Position numbers and translations under genes: made by a program. 51,851 nucleotides of DNA, taken from the NCBI GenBank assembly GCA_964630025.1, contig CAZVRG010000003.1, positions 1 through 51,851 on the forward strand. Reading direction: 5' to 3'. Below are positions 9,935-18,038 of this stretch, one piece after another. How positions within the stretch are numbered: position 1 is the stretch's first letter; each line of letters starts with the position of its first letter. The DNA comes from VMFP01 sp964630025 (GTDB lineage Bacteria > Patescibacteriota > Andersenbacteria > UBA10190 > CAIZMI01). The notes beneath the pieces were generated by a model. It ran no database searches, had not been told where the DNA came from, and saw nothing but the letters and a program-made list of their open reading frames with translations.

Positions 9935-12900
9935 TTAGTGTGAACGCGCGCGGACGGTGCGCACCGGCGTGCGGAGTGGACGAGCGGTGCCGGATGATGC
10001 CGCTGGTTTCTCTTCCCCGGACGGCGCGTCCGCTTTCTTCTTCCCAACAAGCTCAACATCGAGGCCAAGACCCTTCAACTCCCGCACGAGCACATCGAAT
10101 GACGCAGGAACATGCGGCGGCTGAATCGGCTCGCCTTTCACAATTGCTTCATAGGTTTTGCTCCGTCCTATCACGTCGTCGGACTTAATGGTGAGCATTT
10201 CCTGCAACGTATAGGCGGCACCGTACCCCTCAAGCGCCCACACTTCCATTTCTCCAAAACGCTGTCCGCCAGACTGCGCTTTCCCGCCCAATGGTTGCTG
10301 GGTCACCAGCGAGTACGGACCCGTAGAGCGCATGTGAATCTTATCTTCCACCAAGTGGTGGAGTTTCATGATGTACATCACCCCAACGGTCACCGCGTGA
10401 TCAAACGCCTGTCCGGTCAATCCGTCATACAAGGTCACCTTGCCGTTTTCCGGCAACCCTGCCTTCTGTAACTCGGCACGGATCTGATCTTCCGTTGCGC
10501 CATTGAAGGGCGGCGTGGCGAGCGTGTAGCCGAGTTTCGTTGCTGCCCAGCCGAGGTGCGCTTCCAAAATCTGTCCGATATTCATACGACTTGCCACGCC
10601 GAGGGGATTTAAAATGATGTCCACGGCTGTTCCGTCCTCGAGATAGGGCATGTCCTCTTCCGGCACAATGCGAGAAATGACGCCTTTGTTTCCGTGCCGG
10701 CCGGCAAGCTTGTCTCCCACTTGCAGTTTACGAAGTTGCGCCACGCTCACTTGCACTTGACGAAGCACGCCGGACGGAAGTTTGTCTCCCTTCTCGCGAT
10801 CAAATGTCCGAATGCCCACCACTTTTCCGTGCTCGCCGTGCTGGAGATAGAGACTGGTGTCTTTCACATCGCGCGCTTTTTCTCCGAAGATGGCGCGCAA
10901 CAGTCGTTCCTCCGCGGTGAGATCCGTTTCCCCTTTGGGGCTGATCTTCCCGACAAGAATATCGCCTTGATTCACTTCGGCGCCAATGCGAATCACGCCG
11001 TCTTCTCCCAGGTTGCGAAGCTTTTCTTCCCCAACGTTCGGAATATCGCGCGTAACGACTTCCGGGCCCAGTTTCGTATCACGAACGTCGACGGAGAATT
11101 CTTCGATATGCACGGAGGTGTAATAGTCACCCTGCACAACGCGCTCGGAAATAAGGATGGCGTCTTCAAAGTTTCCGCCCTGCCACGGAATAAACGCGAC
11201 CAGCAGGTTGCGTCCGAGCGCAATTTCTCCCTTATCGGTCGAGGCGCCGTCGGCAAGCAGCGTCCCGCGCTCAACTTTTTGTCCCTTCTGGACAACGGGG
11301 CGCTGCGTGATGGACATGGAGTTGTTTGACCGCAAGAACGTGTGCAGCGGGTAGGTGCGCGTCGCGCCTTGATCTTCCAAAATCGTCACGTGGGATGCGT
11401 CGACAGATGCGATAGTCCCCGCCTGTTCTGCCGCAACGACCGCTGCGGAATCCAACGCAGCGCGCCGCTCCATACCTGTTCCCACAACCGGTGCTTGCGG
11501 CAGCACACAGGTCACCGCCTGGCGCTGCATGTTGCTTCCCATGAGCGCGCGCTGCGCATCGTCGTGTTCAAGGAACGGAATGAGCGAGGATGCGACGGAG
11601 ATGCACTGGACCGGGCTCACATCGACATACTCGACACGGTCGACACTGACTTCCCGGAATTGTCCGCGATCGCGCGCTTCCACAAGGTCACGGGTAAAAT
11701 GGCTGCGGTCTGTGCGCGGTTCTGTTGCTTGCACAATCGCCGCGCGATCTTCTTGATGCGCATCGAGATATGCAATTTCTTGGGTGACGCGGGGACGAAT
11801 CCGCACGGAAGCAATACCACTGCGCTTCAGCGCCGCCTGATGTTCCGCAGAAATTCCCGTATGCGCGGGAAGAATCACTGTTCCCGCTTTGTCGCGAACG
11901 TCTGCCCACGATTCCTCCCCCACTGCGGCGTCAACTGCCACTTCATGCAGTACTTTCTGATACGGCGTCTCGAGAAATCCATACGCGTTCACCCGTGCGA
12001 AATTCGCCATGTGCCCCACCAGTCCGATGTTCGGACCTTCGGGAGATTCAATCGGACAAATGCGGCCGTAGTGCGAGTGGTGTACATCGCGGACTTCGAA
12101 CCCGGCGCGTTCTCGCGGAAGACCGCCCGGACCCATCGCCGAGAGACGACGCTTGTGTTCCAGCTCGGACAGCGGATTTGTTTGGTCCATCAACTGCGAC
12201 AACTGTGAGCTTGAGAAGAATTCCTTGATCGCGGCGATGACGGGGCGCGCGTTAATGAGTTGCGCGGGCGTTACCGTGGTGGGATCCATCGTGGACATGC
12301 GATCCTGGGCGATGCGCTTGAGCCGCTGTAATCCAACGCGGAATTTGTTCTGGACGAGCTCGCCAATCGCCCGCACACGGCGGTTCCCCAGGTGGTCGAT
12401 GTCATCGGTCATATCCTGCGCCACGTTTAGCCGCACCACTTCGCGCATGATCGCGACGAGGTCTTCTTTGTGCAGAATGCGATGTTCCCGCGTTTCCGGG
12501 AATTGCACGTTTAAGCGCATATTGAGCCGGTGCCGGCCTACGCGGCCAAAATCGTAGCGATCAAACCGGAAGAACATGTCTTCCACCATCTGCCGGGCGT
12601 TATCCGGCGTGGCAAGATCGCCAGGGCGAAGCCGTCGGTACACTTCCAAAAGTCCCTCAACGTGGGAATGCGTCGGGTCCTTGGCGAGTGTTGCCTCGAG
12701 GTATTTCACGTTCGGATCCGTATCGATATCGGCAAATGCAGCAAGAATCTCCTCATTCGTGCCCAGGCCAAATGCCCGCAGCAATGCAGTCGCAACCACC
12801 TTCCGCCGACGATCAACTTTTGCGACCAACACGCCGCTCGGCTCTGTTTCAATTTCAAGCCACGCGCCACGGTTTGGGATCACTTTGGCGCCATACCAAT

Positions 12901-13450
12901 TGCGGCCGCGACTCCAATCGAGCGTAAACAAGACACCCGGCGAACGAATGAGCTGTGACACCACGACGCGCTCGACACCATTAATAATGAAGGTGCCGCG
13001 CGGGGTCATAATCGGAAAGTCGCCGAGATAGACTTCCTGCTCTTTGACTTCACCGCTCTTCTTATTGGTGAGACGCACCGCAACACGAATGGCTGCCTCG
13101 AGCGTCGCATTCCGTTCGCGCGCGGTTTTTTCTGTGTGCTTTGGCTCGTCAAGGTAGTAGTCAAGGAATTCGAGTGTCATCGCGCCGCCGTAGGCCTCGA
13201 TCGGATTGAATTCATCGAACAGCTCCTGGAGACTTTCACGGAGGAACGCCTGGTAGGACTCCAGCTGCGACGACACGAGATACGGAAGCGCCACCGCGTC
13301 TCGGACGGTAGTGAAGTATCGGCGCTCGTGTTGTCCGTCTCCCACCGCCACCGGAGGAGCCGTGACGGGGATGTGTGCTCGACCAGATTCCGACTGACGA
13401 GACGTATGGTCCGTAGATCGCTTTATGTCTTTTCCTACGCGTTTTGCCAT
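9935..13450 (-). CDS. rpoB: DNA-directed RNA polymerase beta subunit
   Basis: Second large subunit of RNA polymerase, 1171 aa. Visible landmarks are the early YLVSSQLESYQAFL, GTFIINGVERVVVSQLIRSP, the rifampicin-region stretch SSQLSQLMDQTNPLSELEHK followed by KRRLSAMGPGG, the SPEGPNIGLVGHMA segment, DKLAGRHGNKGVIS, and the C-terminal GGKAQSGGQRFGEMEVWALE. The first 40 residues are a polar extension. rpoC follows after 14 bases in the standard rpoBC order. Unusually, rplL or another ribosomal gene is not upstream; the upstream neighbour is tsaB, separated by a 290-bp leader. Confidence 0.98.
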   Translation of the reverse strand: MAKRVGKDIKRSTDHTSRQSESGRAHIPVTAPPVAVGDGQHERRYFTTVRDAVALPYLVSSQLESYQAFLRESLQELFDEFNPIEAYGGAMTLEFLDYYLDEPKHTEKTARERNATLEAAIRVAVRLTNKKSGEVKEQEVYLGDFPIMTPRGTFIINGVERVVVSQLIRSPGVLFTLDWSRGRNWYGAKVIPNRGAWLEIETEPSGVLVAKVDRRRKVVATALLRAFGLGTNEEILAAFADIDTDPNVKYLEATLAKDPTHSHVEGLLEVYRRLRPGDLATPDNARQMVEDMFFRFDRYDFGRVGRHRLNMRLNVQFPETREHRILHKEDLVAIMREVVRLNVAQDMTDDIDHLGNRRVRAIGELVQNKFRVGLQRLKRIAQDRMSTMDPTTVTPAQLINARPVIAAIKEFFSSSQLSQLMDQTNPLSELEHKRRLSAMGPGGLPRERAGFEVRDVHHSHYGRICPIESPEGPNIGLVGHMANFARVNAYGFLETPYQKVLHEVAVDAAVGEESWADVRDKAGTVILPAHTGISAEHQAALKRSGIASVRIRPRVTQEIAYLDAHQEDRAAIVQATEPRTDRSHFTRDLVEARDRGQFREVSVDRVEYVDVSPVQCISVASSLIPFLEHDDAQRALMGSNMQRQAVTCVLPQAPVVGTGMERRAALDSAAVVAAEQAGTIASVDASHVTILEDQGATRTYPLHTFLRSNNSMSITQRPVVQKGQKVERGTLLADGASTDKGEIALGRNLLVAFIPWQGGNFEDAILISERVVQGDYYTSVHIEEFSVDVRDTKLGPEVVTRDIPNVGEEKLRNLGEDGVIRIGAEVNQGDILVGKISPKGETDLTAEERLLRAIFGEKARDVKDTSLYLQHGEHGKVVGIRTFDREKGDKLPSGVLRQVQVSVAQLRKLQVGDKLAGRHGNKGVISRIVPEEDMPYLEDGTAVDIILNPLGVASRMNIGQILEAHLGWAATKLGYTLATPPFNGATEDQIRAELQKAGLPENGKVTLYDGLTGQAFDHAVTVGVMYIMKLHHLVEDKIHMRSTGPYSLVTQQPLGGKAQSGGQRFGEMEVWALEGYGAAYTLQEMLTIKSDDVIGRSKTYEAIVKGEPIQPPHVPASFDVLVRELKGLGLDVELVGKKKADAPSGEEKPAASSGTARPLRTPVRTVRARSH

Positions 13451-13741
13451 ATTGTCACTCTCCGCATGAGAAAAACAACGAAAAACGATTTCCCTCCATG
13501 CGGGAATTTTTTAGGCCCTGTGTTTCCGGATTGTGCTCGATATACGTCTGTTTCGGCACGACTACCCCATGAAGGTGATGAAGAGTCAAGACGCGGGATG
13601 AGAACAGCAGAAAACCGCTCACCTATCCACACGTTATCCAGAGTTGACCGATGCTGCCCAAGGTCGTGAGGTCTTGAGTTAGGATCAACGACTCCCGAGG
13701 AACTGTCAAGTGTCAATAGCTACTGACGAGCGGACATAACC
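13451..13741 (-). promoter_or_regulatory. Untranslated region upstream of rpoB
   Basis: No gene is visible in these 291 bases. On the minus strand there are two TTGACA-like hexamers at the distal end and a TTGACT further in, but no convincing -10 box at the right distance. Near the gene, a small ttccc/gggaa hairpin followed by two T-rich runs resembles an attenuator. On the plus strand, two nonamers one base away from the DnaA-box consensus (ctatccaca and ttatccaga) sit six bases apart near 13622-13640. The rpoBC promoter must be here or upstream of tsaB, but I cannot place it. Confidence 0.35.
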
Positions 13742-14152
13742 TTACGCAGAAAGTGGGGGCGATGGAATCGGGCCAAGGCGAGGATCTTGTCCATACGTTG
13801 GAACGGCAATCGTTCCTTCCGCGGGTATTCCCCGTGAACGCTCAAAAAGTTCCTCAGGCGTGCCCACCGGGCCCGAAACGCCAACCACGGGAATGCCGCG
13901 TGCGTACCCAAAAGCATTCGCAGTCGTCACGCCAAGACGAATGCCCGTGAAACTACCGGGACCAGTGTGGACAACAACCTTTTGTATAGCTTCTCGCGTC
14001 GTGCGTTTCGCTTCGAGGAATTTTTTGATTCGTTCGGAGAGCGTCGCGGCAAGATCACGACCAACAGGAAATTCTTCCTGCGCGACAACACGCTCACGAT
14101 CGGCGAGACCTATGTAGCCAGTTGCCGTACTTGTGTGTACAAGAAGATCCAT
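13742..14152 (-). CDS. tsaB: Short TsaB (tRNA threonylcarbamoyladenosine biosynthesis)
   Basis: TsaB partners TsaD and TsaE in making t6A37 on tRNAs that read ANN codons. The 136-aa product has the N-terminal ASKHA half: DLLVHTSTATGYIGL, the motif HTGPGSFTGIRLGVTTANAF, and GIPVVGVSGPVG. It lacks most of the second half found in typical TsaB of about 220 aa. ATG 14152 is chosen because upstream codons come from the dispersed inverted repeat at 14165. No ribosome site is visible. TsaE is encoded separately at 36753; TsaD is not in the window. Confidence 0.85.
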   Translation of the reverse strand: MDLLVHTSTATGYIGLADRERVVAQEEFPVGRDLAATLSERIKKFLEAKRTTREAIQKVVVHTGPGSFTGIRLGVTTANAFGYARGIPVVGVSGPVGTPEELFERSRGIPAEGTIAVPTYGQDPRLGPIPSPPLSA

Positions 14153-14164
14153 GCAAACACGTTC

Positions 14165-14238
14165 GTCATTGCGAGTGAAGCGAAGCAATCTCATCGCCGT
14201 CCGAGGATTTCCTCGTCGCTGATGCTCCTCGCAATGAC
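14165..14238. repeat. Dispersed inverted repeat, copy 1
   Basis: Arms gtcattgcgag and ctcgcaatgac (11 bp, perfect) enclose gaagcgaagcaatct-type sequence. Related copies lie at 21771 and 22456. The element supplies the last ~23 codons of the MurE-like gene and ends just before tsaB, so it sits at the junction of two genes. Confidence 0.75.
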
Positions 14239-15710
14239 ATTAATTCTTCTGTGATAACTTTTCGATCATTCCATGGAATACGTTGATCTCCCAGCGCCAT
14301 CGTTTCCTCTGCGCCTTTCCCGGTAACGAGCACCACGTCGCCGGACTTGGCTCGGTTCAGCGCTTCGCGGATTGCAAGACGGCGATCTCGGATACGGAGA
14401 AACTGTTTCCGATCTCCCTCTCCCGAAACAGCTCCTCTGTCACCCGCAGCACTGCTATCATTCATGATAGCAGTGCTGCGAAGCGCAGCGTCCTCGGACA
14501 GCGTTGCAGAGCGCATGCCCGCTGCCACAAGACCAGGCTCGATACCACGAAGAATGTGTTCAGGATCTTCACTGTATGGATCTTCGTCCGCGAGGATCAC
14601 GAGGTTCGCATGTCTGCCAGCGATTTCTCCAAGCAGCGGTCGCTTCCCGCGATCACGGCCGCCTGCGGCCCCGAAGACGTGGATGATTCTGAAATTTCGA
14701 ATTTCGAATTTCGAATTTCGAATTTCCGCGTAGAGCGCTTCAAACGCCGCAGGTGTGACGGCGTAATCAATGATAACGGTGAATGGCTGTCCTTCCTTCA
14801 CCTGATCCATGCGTCCGGGGATCCGCTCAACATCGGAAAGTTCACGGGTGATTTGCGCAAGCGCAATGCCTTGCGAGATACCGACCGCAATGGCTGCGAG
14901 CGCATTCTGCAGATTGAATCGTCCCGGCAGTTTCAAATCGAGAAGGGCTTCCCGCTCGCCAGCACGCACGATGTAGAGTTGAGAGCTGACAGCTGAAAGC
15001 TGATGAGGCGATGCCGCGGGACGCGCAGTGACAATCGTCGTCCCTCCGTTCGCTGTCAGCTTCCCCCTATCCGCTTGCAACGTGAATCCATACTTCCTCT
15101 CCGCCTGTTCTTCCAGCATCGGTCGGCAGCGCTCGTCATCGAGATTCACTACTGCAGCCGTCGGCACACGCCCACCGGGATCTATGTTTTTCCGAAATGG
15201 AAGCTGTTTCGCGGGGTGACGGAGTGCCATAAAGAGCCGCCGCTTCGCGCGCGCATAATCGTCAAAGTCTTTATGGTAGTCGAAATGCTCGCGCGTGATA
15301 TTCGTGATCACCGCAACATCAAAGGGAATCCCCCAGAATCCCTCCTGATCAAGCCGATGGGAAGAACACTCCAGCACCACGTAGTGACACCCCGCGCGGA
15401 CCATATGTGCAAGAAGTTTTTGCAGCTCCCATGGTCCCGGCGTCGTGAGCTTGCTCCGGTTCGTCCAGAGCTTGGTGCCCACCTGAAAGTGGATCGTCGA
15501 AATCGCACCGACCGTGTACCCTGCCGATTCCAGTGCTTTCACGGTGAGATGCACCGTCGTCGTCTTTCCGTCCGTGCCGGTAACGCCCACGATCCGCAGC
15601 TTCCGTCCCGGAAAACCAAAGACGGCACACGCAACAAACGCCTGTGCCATCTTGAATGGACGGCGCAGCCAACGAATGGCCGGATGGACGGTGAGCGCGT
15701 ACGGAAGCAT
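14166..15710 (-). CDS. murE: MurE-like Mur ligase (UDP-MurNAc-peptide synthetase family)
   Basis: 514 aa. The ATP-binding motif GVTGTDGKTTT is at about 42-52, followed by TTPGPWELQ, ECSSHRLDQ, the VITNITREHFDYHKDF motif with its conserved His and Asp, and a C-terminal domain with DYAVTPAAFEALY, GAAGGRDRGKRP and VTGKGAEE. It should add the third residue of the peptidoglycan stem peptide. The N-terminal UDP-binding domain is reduced compared with E. coli MurE, as in other short Mur ligases. Two repeats enter the reading frame: a 7-nt tandem repeat near residues 328-340 and the dispersed inverted repeat that forms the C-terminus (about 491-514). It starts 56 bases beyond the end of the FemX-like gene. 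The exact substrate amino acid cannot be read from sequence. Confidence 0.88.
   Translation of the reverse strand: MLPYALTVHPAIRWLRRPFKMAQAFVACAVFGFPGRKLRIVGVTGTDGKTTTVHLTVKALESAGYTVGAISTIHFQVGTKLWTNRSKLTTPGPWELQKLLAHMVRAGCHYVVLECSSHRLDQEGFWGIPFDVAVITNITREHFDYHKDFDDYARAKRRLFMALRHPAKQLPFRKNIDPGGRVPTAAVVNLDDERCRPMLEEQAERKYGFTLQADRGKLTANGGTTIVTARPAASPHQLSAVSSQLYIVRAGEREALLDLKLPGRFNLQNALAAIAVGISQGIALAQITRELSDVERIPGRMDQVKEGQPFTVIIDYAVTPAAFEALYAEIRNSKFEIRNFRIIHVFGAAGGRDRGKRPLLGEIAGRHANLVILADEDPYSEDPEHILRGIEPGLVAAGMRSATLSEDAALRSTAIMNDSSAAGDRGAVSGEGDRKQFLRIRDRRLAIREALNRAKSGDVVLVTGKGAEETMALGDQRIPWNDRKVITEELMSLRGASATRKSSDGDEIASLHSQ
14691..14726. repeat. 7-nt tandem repeat inside the murE coding region
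   Basis: About five copies of aatttcg. Because 7 is not a multiple of 3, three units encode a seven-residue repeat (EIRNSKF), which appears in the protein between two conserved regions of the C-terminal domain. The frame stays open. Confidence 0.85.
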
Positions 15711-15766
15711 GGAAGGTGGGTGTCGCAGCGTATCAACAATGCACGAATCTTCAAAGATGGCCCGCG

Positions 15767-16807
15767 CTAGCGCAACAATGCGCGCAGGCTTCGTCCGATC
15801 TCCAGCGTTCGGTACGTCACGATGTCTGTCACGACATCTGCGGCACCGAAGTAATGCTCCGTGGTGCCACCAAATCCTTCTTTAAACCGTGTAATACCGA
15901 ACCAGGGATGCGTTGCGGGAGCATGGGGAGGCGCAATACCGAAAAAATCGTACCGTGTCGCACCGGCAGCTTTCGCGCGGACAATGCCCTCCCACTGCAG
16001 AAGCACGGGTGCCATCACATGCCGCTGCCGATTGCTACTTGCCCCATGCGCATAGGTTATTGTCGTGCCGAAATGGATGAGGAGATTGGCGGCAAGCGGC
16101 ACGCCCTGATATTCGGCCACCAGAATGGTGAGCATGCCGGCAGGACCGAGCGTGTCCAGCATCGCTCGGTAATACGACTCCGGATGGTAATGAAATTCTC
16201 CGCGGCGTTGCACCTCGCGCGCGAGCGTCAAGAATATCTGCATTCCCACAGCACCTATGCGCTCTGCAACCGTGACCCCACGACGCCGCGCAAGACGGAT
16301 GTTGTAGCGGGTTTTCGGATGCATCGCACGCAGGAGATCGTCTTCGCTCTGTGTGAGATCAAGCATGCGCGTGTCCCGCGGTTGAATGCTGCGTTCTGAC
16401 CGGAGAAACCCCGCCTCTTTCAACGCATGCGCGATATCAACATCGGATGATATTTTTGGTTCCACACGCGCGAATATTCCTCCGCCCCGCAGAGCGTCCC
16501 GCAGCGCTTCGGCGTATGTGTGCAATACAGGAGCACAACGATCCGACGCATACGCCTCACGGAACACGGGTCCCCACGGACTGTAGAGAGAAAAACGGCG
16601 AAAGGGGAGCGGCCGCCGCATCACGAGATTGACTGCGTCCCACGGTTTCGATGCGTCGTTCACGACGGCAAGTCGCAGCGGAGCAAATCCGGCGGCACGT
16701 TGGAACTCTCCCCATGCCCACGATTGCAGAAACGATCCATGTGGTGACGCACGAACATATGCGTCCCACGCTTCAGAATGCTCCGCCGAAACTTCAATTA
16801 TCCGCAT
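15767..16807 (-). CDS. FemX/FemAB-like peptidoglycan bridge aminoacyltransferase
   Basis: 346 aa from ATG 16807. The FemAB/GNAT-like fold is recognisable from HGSFLQSWAWGEFQ near residue 24, then LRAMHPKTRYNIRLARRRGV, FHYHPESYYRAML, an ILVAEYQGVPLAANLLIHFG core strand and YAHGASSNRQRHVMAPVLLQW. The end GITRFKEGFGGTTEHYFGA is typical. These enzymes use aminoacyl-tRNA to add cross-bridge residues to lipid II. The next gene is murE, consistent with cell-wall synthesis. The frame is open upstream, but those codons belong to an AT-rich repeat, so I start at the ATG where the fold begins. Confidence 0.85.
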   Translation of the reverse strand: MRIIEVSAEHSEAWDAYVRASPHGSFLQSWAWGEFQRAAGFAPLRLAVVNDASKPWDAVNLVMRRPLPFRRFSLYSPWGPVFREAYASDRCAPVLHTYAEALRDALRGGGIFARVEPKISSDVDIAHALKEAGFLRSERSIQPRDTRMLDLTQSEDDLLRAMHPKTRYNIRLARRRGVTVAERIGAVGMQIFLTLAREVQRRGEFHYHPESYYRAMLDTLGPAGMLTILVAEYQGVPLAANLLIHFGTTITYAHGASSNRQRHVMAPVLLQWEGIVRAKAAGATRYDFFGIAPPHAPATHPWFGITRFKEGFGGTTEHYFGAADVVTDIVTYRTLEIGRSLRALLR

Positions 16808-16864
16808 AACGAAATTCCAAATTCCAAGCTCCAAACAATCCTTCAATACTCAATACCAAGTCTA
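16808..16864. repeat. AT-rich low-complexity repeat between two genes
   Basis: Contains aaattccaaattccaagctccaa-type units on the plus strand. The same family of unit recurs at 17205-17271 and 24590-24670 and is much richer in A/T than the surrounding GC-rich coding DNA. Confidence 0.6.
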
Positions 16865-17275
16865 TCAGGAAACTTTCGACACTATCGAACTAAAGATCAT
16901 CGTAAGCTCCCTTGCCTCTTCCTGGAGACGTATCCGCTCTGCGTTGAGATCTGGATTTGCGTTTGTGCTGATCAGCTCGAGCCAATACCGAGTTTCTCGC
17001 GATTCCTTTCGACAAATCTTCACACGAAGCGCAAAGTCTTTCTTGCTGAAAGACTCGTTTGCTTCAATATAGTTGGCGCCAACGGAACCAGAAGACCGGA
17101 TGAGTTGTCGTGCATACTCGATGTTGGGGAGCGTTCTTTGAAGTTTTTGGACGAAGTCACGAACGCGCTTCGCAAATACCAGCGTCCGCTCGTGAAGATC
17201 GTATGGTTTTCCATTTTTACTATTGGATATTGGAGCTTGTTTGGAGCTTGGTGCTTGGAGTTTGATGTTTTTCAT
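16865..17275 (-). CDS. Four-helix-bundle protein (23S rRNA intervening-sequence family)
   Basis: 136 aa. After a repeat-derived N-terminus (to about residue 22) comes the family core: YDLHERTLVFAKRVRDFVQK, then QLIRSSGSVGANYIEANES, KKDFALRVKICRKESRETRY and WLELI. These are four helices of the S23/IVP family, related in fold to the DGR protein Avd. Its role is unknown in most hosts. It overlaps ruvA by an ATGA junction and is bounded on both sides by the AT-rich repeat, which suggests it arrived as a small cassette. The real start could be a little downstream of the annotated ATG. Confidence 0.85.
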   Translation of the reverse strand: MKNIKLQAPSSKQAPISNSKNGKPYDLHERTLVFAKRVRDFVQKLQRTLPNIEYARQLIRSSGSVGANYIEANESFSKKDFALRVKICRKESRETRYWLELISTNANPDLNAERIRLQEEARELTMIFSSIVSKVS

Positions 17276-17862
17276 GTGGTTTTCTTAACACGCTGACCAA
17301 CCGCTTGGAGCGCAATCTTCACTCCCTCCTCCAGCGTCCGCACATCTGCGGGAAGTCCCCGCGCTGCATCACGTGCCTGCGCGCGGGTATATCCCAGCGA
17401 CACCAGCGCCTCGACAACATCCGCATGGGGCGTCACGCCTTGCTCGGCAAGCTCCGGATGTTCACGTTCCAAACGCGTTTTCAACTCCACAACGATACGT
17501 TCGGCGGTCTTGCGACCAACGCCAGACACTTTGGTGAGAAGCGCTGCATCTCCGCTGGTAATTGCACGTACGAGAATATCAACTGGTGCAATTTCCAAAA
17601 TGCTCATTGCCGACTTCGGGCCCACACCGGGAACGTTCAAGAGAAGACGGAAAAAGACCAGTTCTTCCTTCGTGATAAACCCATACAGCGCAAGCTCGCT
17701 CTCGCGCACATGGAGATACGTGCGGAGTGTCAATGTCGCTCCGACGTGCGCTTCGGCACGGAGAGAAGAAAGCACTGCGACGCGATACCCGACACCGCCA
17801 AGATCGAGAAGCAGGGCATCGTTCCCCGCCTCGGTTACCGTGCCCGTGAGTGAGCCAATCAT
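17272..17862 (-). CDS. ruvA: Holliday junction branch-migration protein RuvA
   Basis: 196 aa from ATG 17862. The N-terminal OB fold starts MIGSLTGTV and continues to LRTYLHVRESELALYGF. The central tandem helix-hairpin-helix has LLNVPGVGPKSAMSIL and LTKVSGVGRKTAERIVVELK. The C-terminal domain that contacts RuvB has VEALVSLGYTRAQARDAAR. RuvA binds the four-way junction and loads RuvB; ruvB is at 45.3 kb and ruvC at 51.4 kb on the plus strand, so the ruv genes are scattered. The frame is open upstream to 18051, but homology starts at MIGSL. Confidence 0.95.
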   Translation of the reverse strand: MIGSLTGTVTEAGNDALLLDLGGVGYRVAVLSSLRAEAHVGATLTLRTYLHVRESELALYGFITKEELVFFRLLLNVPGVGPKSAMSILEIAPVDILVRAITSGDAALLTKVSGVGRKTAERIVVELKTRLEREHPELAEQGVTPHADVVEALVSLGYTRAQARDAARGLPADVRTLEEGVKIALQAVGQRVKKTT

Positions 17863-18038
17863 ACCGTTCTTCCTCACTCTAAACGGGGGTGTTGTCGCTG
17901 TCACCCGCCTTCGCAGAAAACCCCAACTGTCAAGGCGGGGAGAAATGCGAAGTGCCGGTGCTCCGGCGGGTGTCGCCAATCTGGTGAAAATACGCACACG
18001 TTTGTGGAACTCCACCCCCATGATACGGTGACCATTTG

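Noticed and set aside
5958..13450. Long open frames on the plus strand opposite rpoC and rpoB
   Set aside because: They mirror the codon structure of the GC-rich rpo genes and encode His/Arg-rich strings with no family features.
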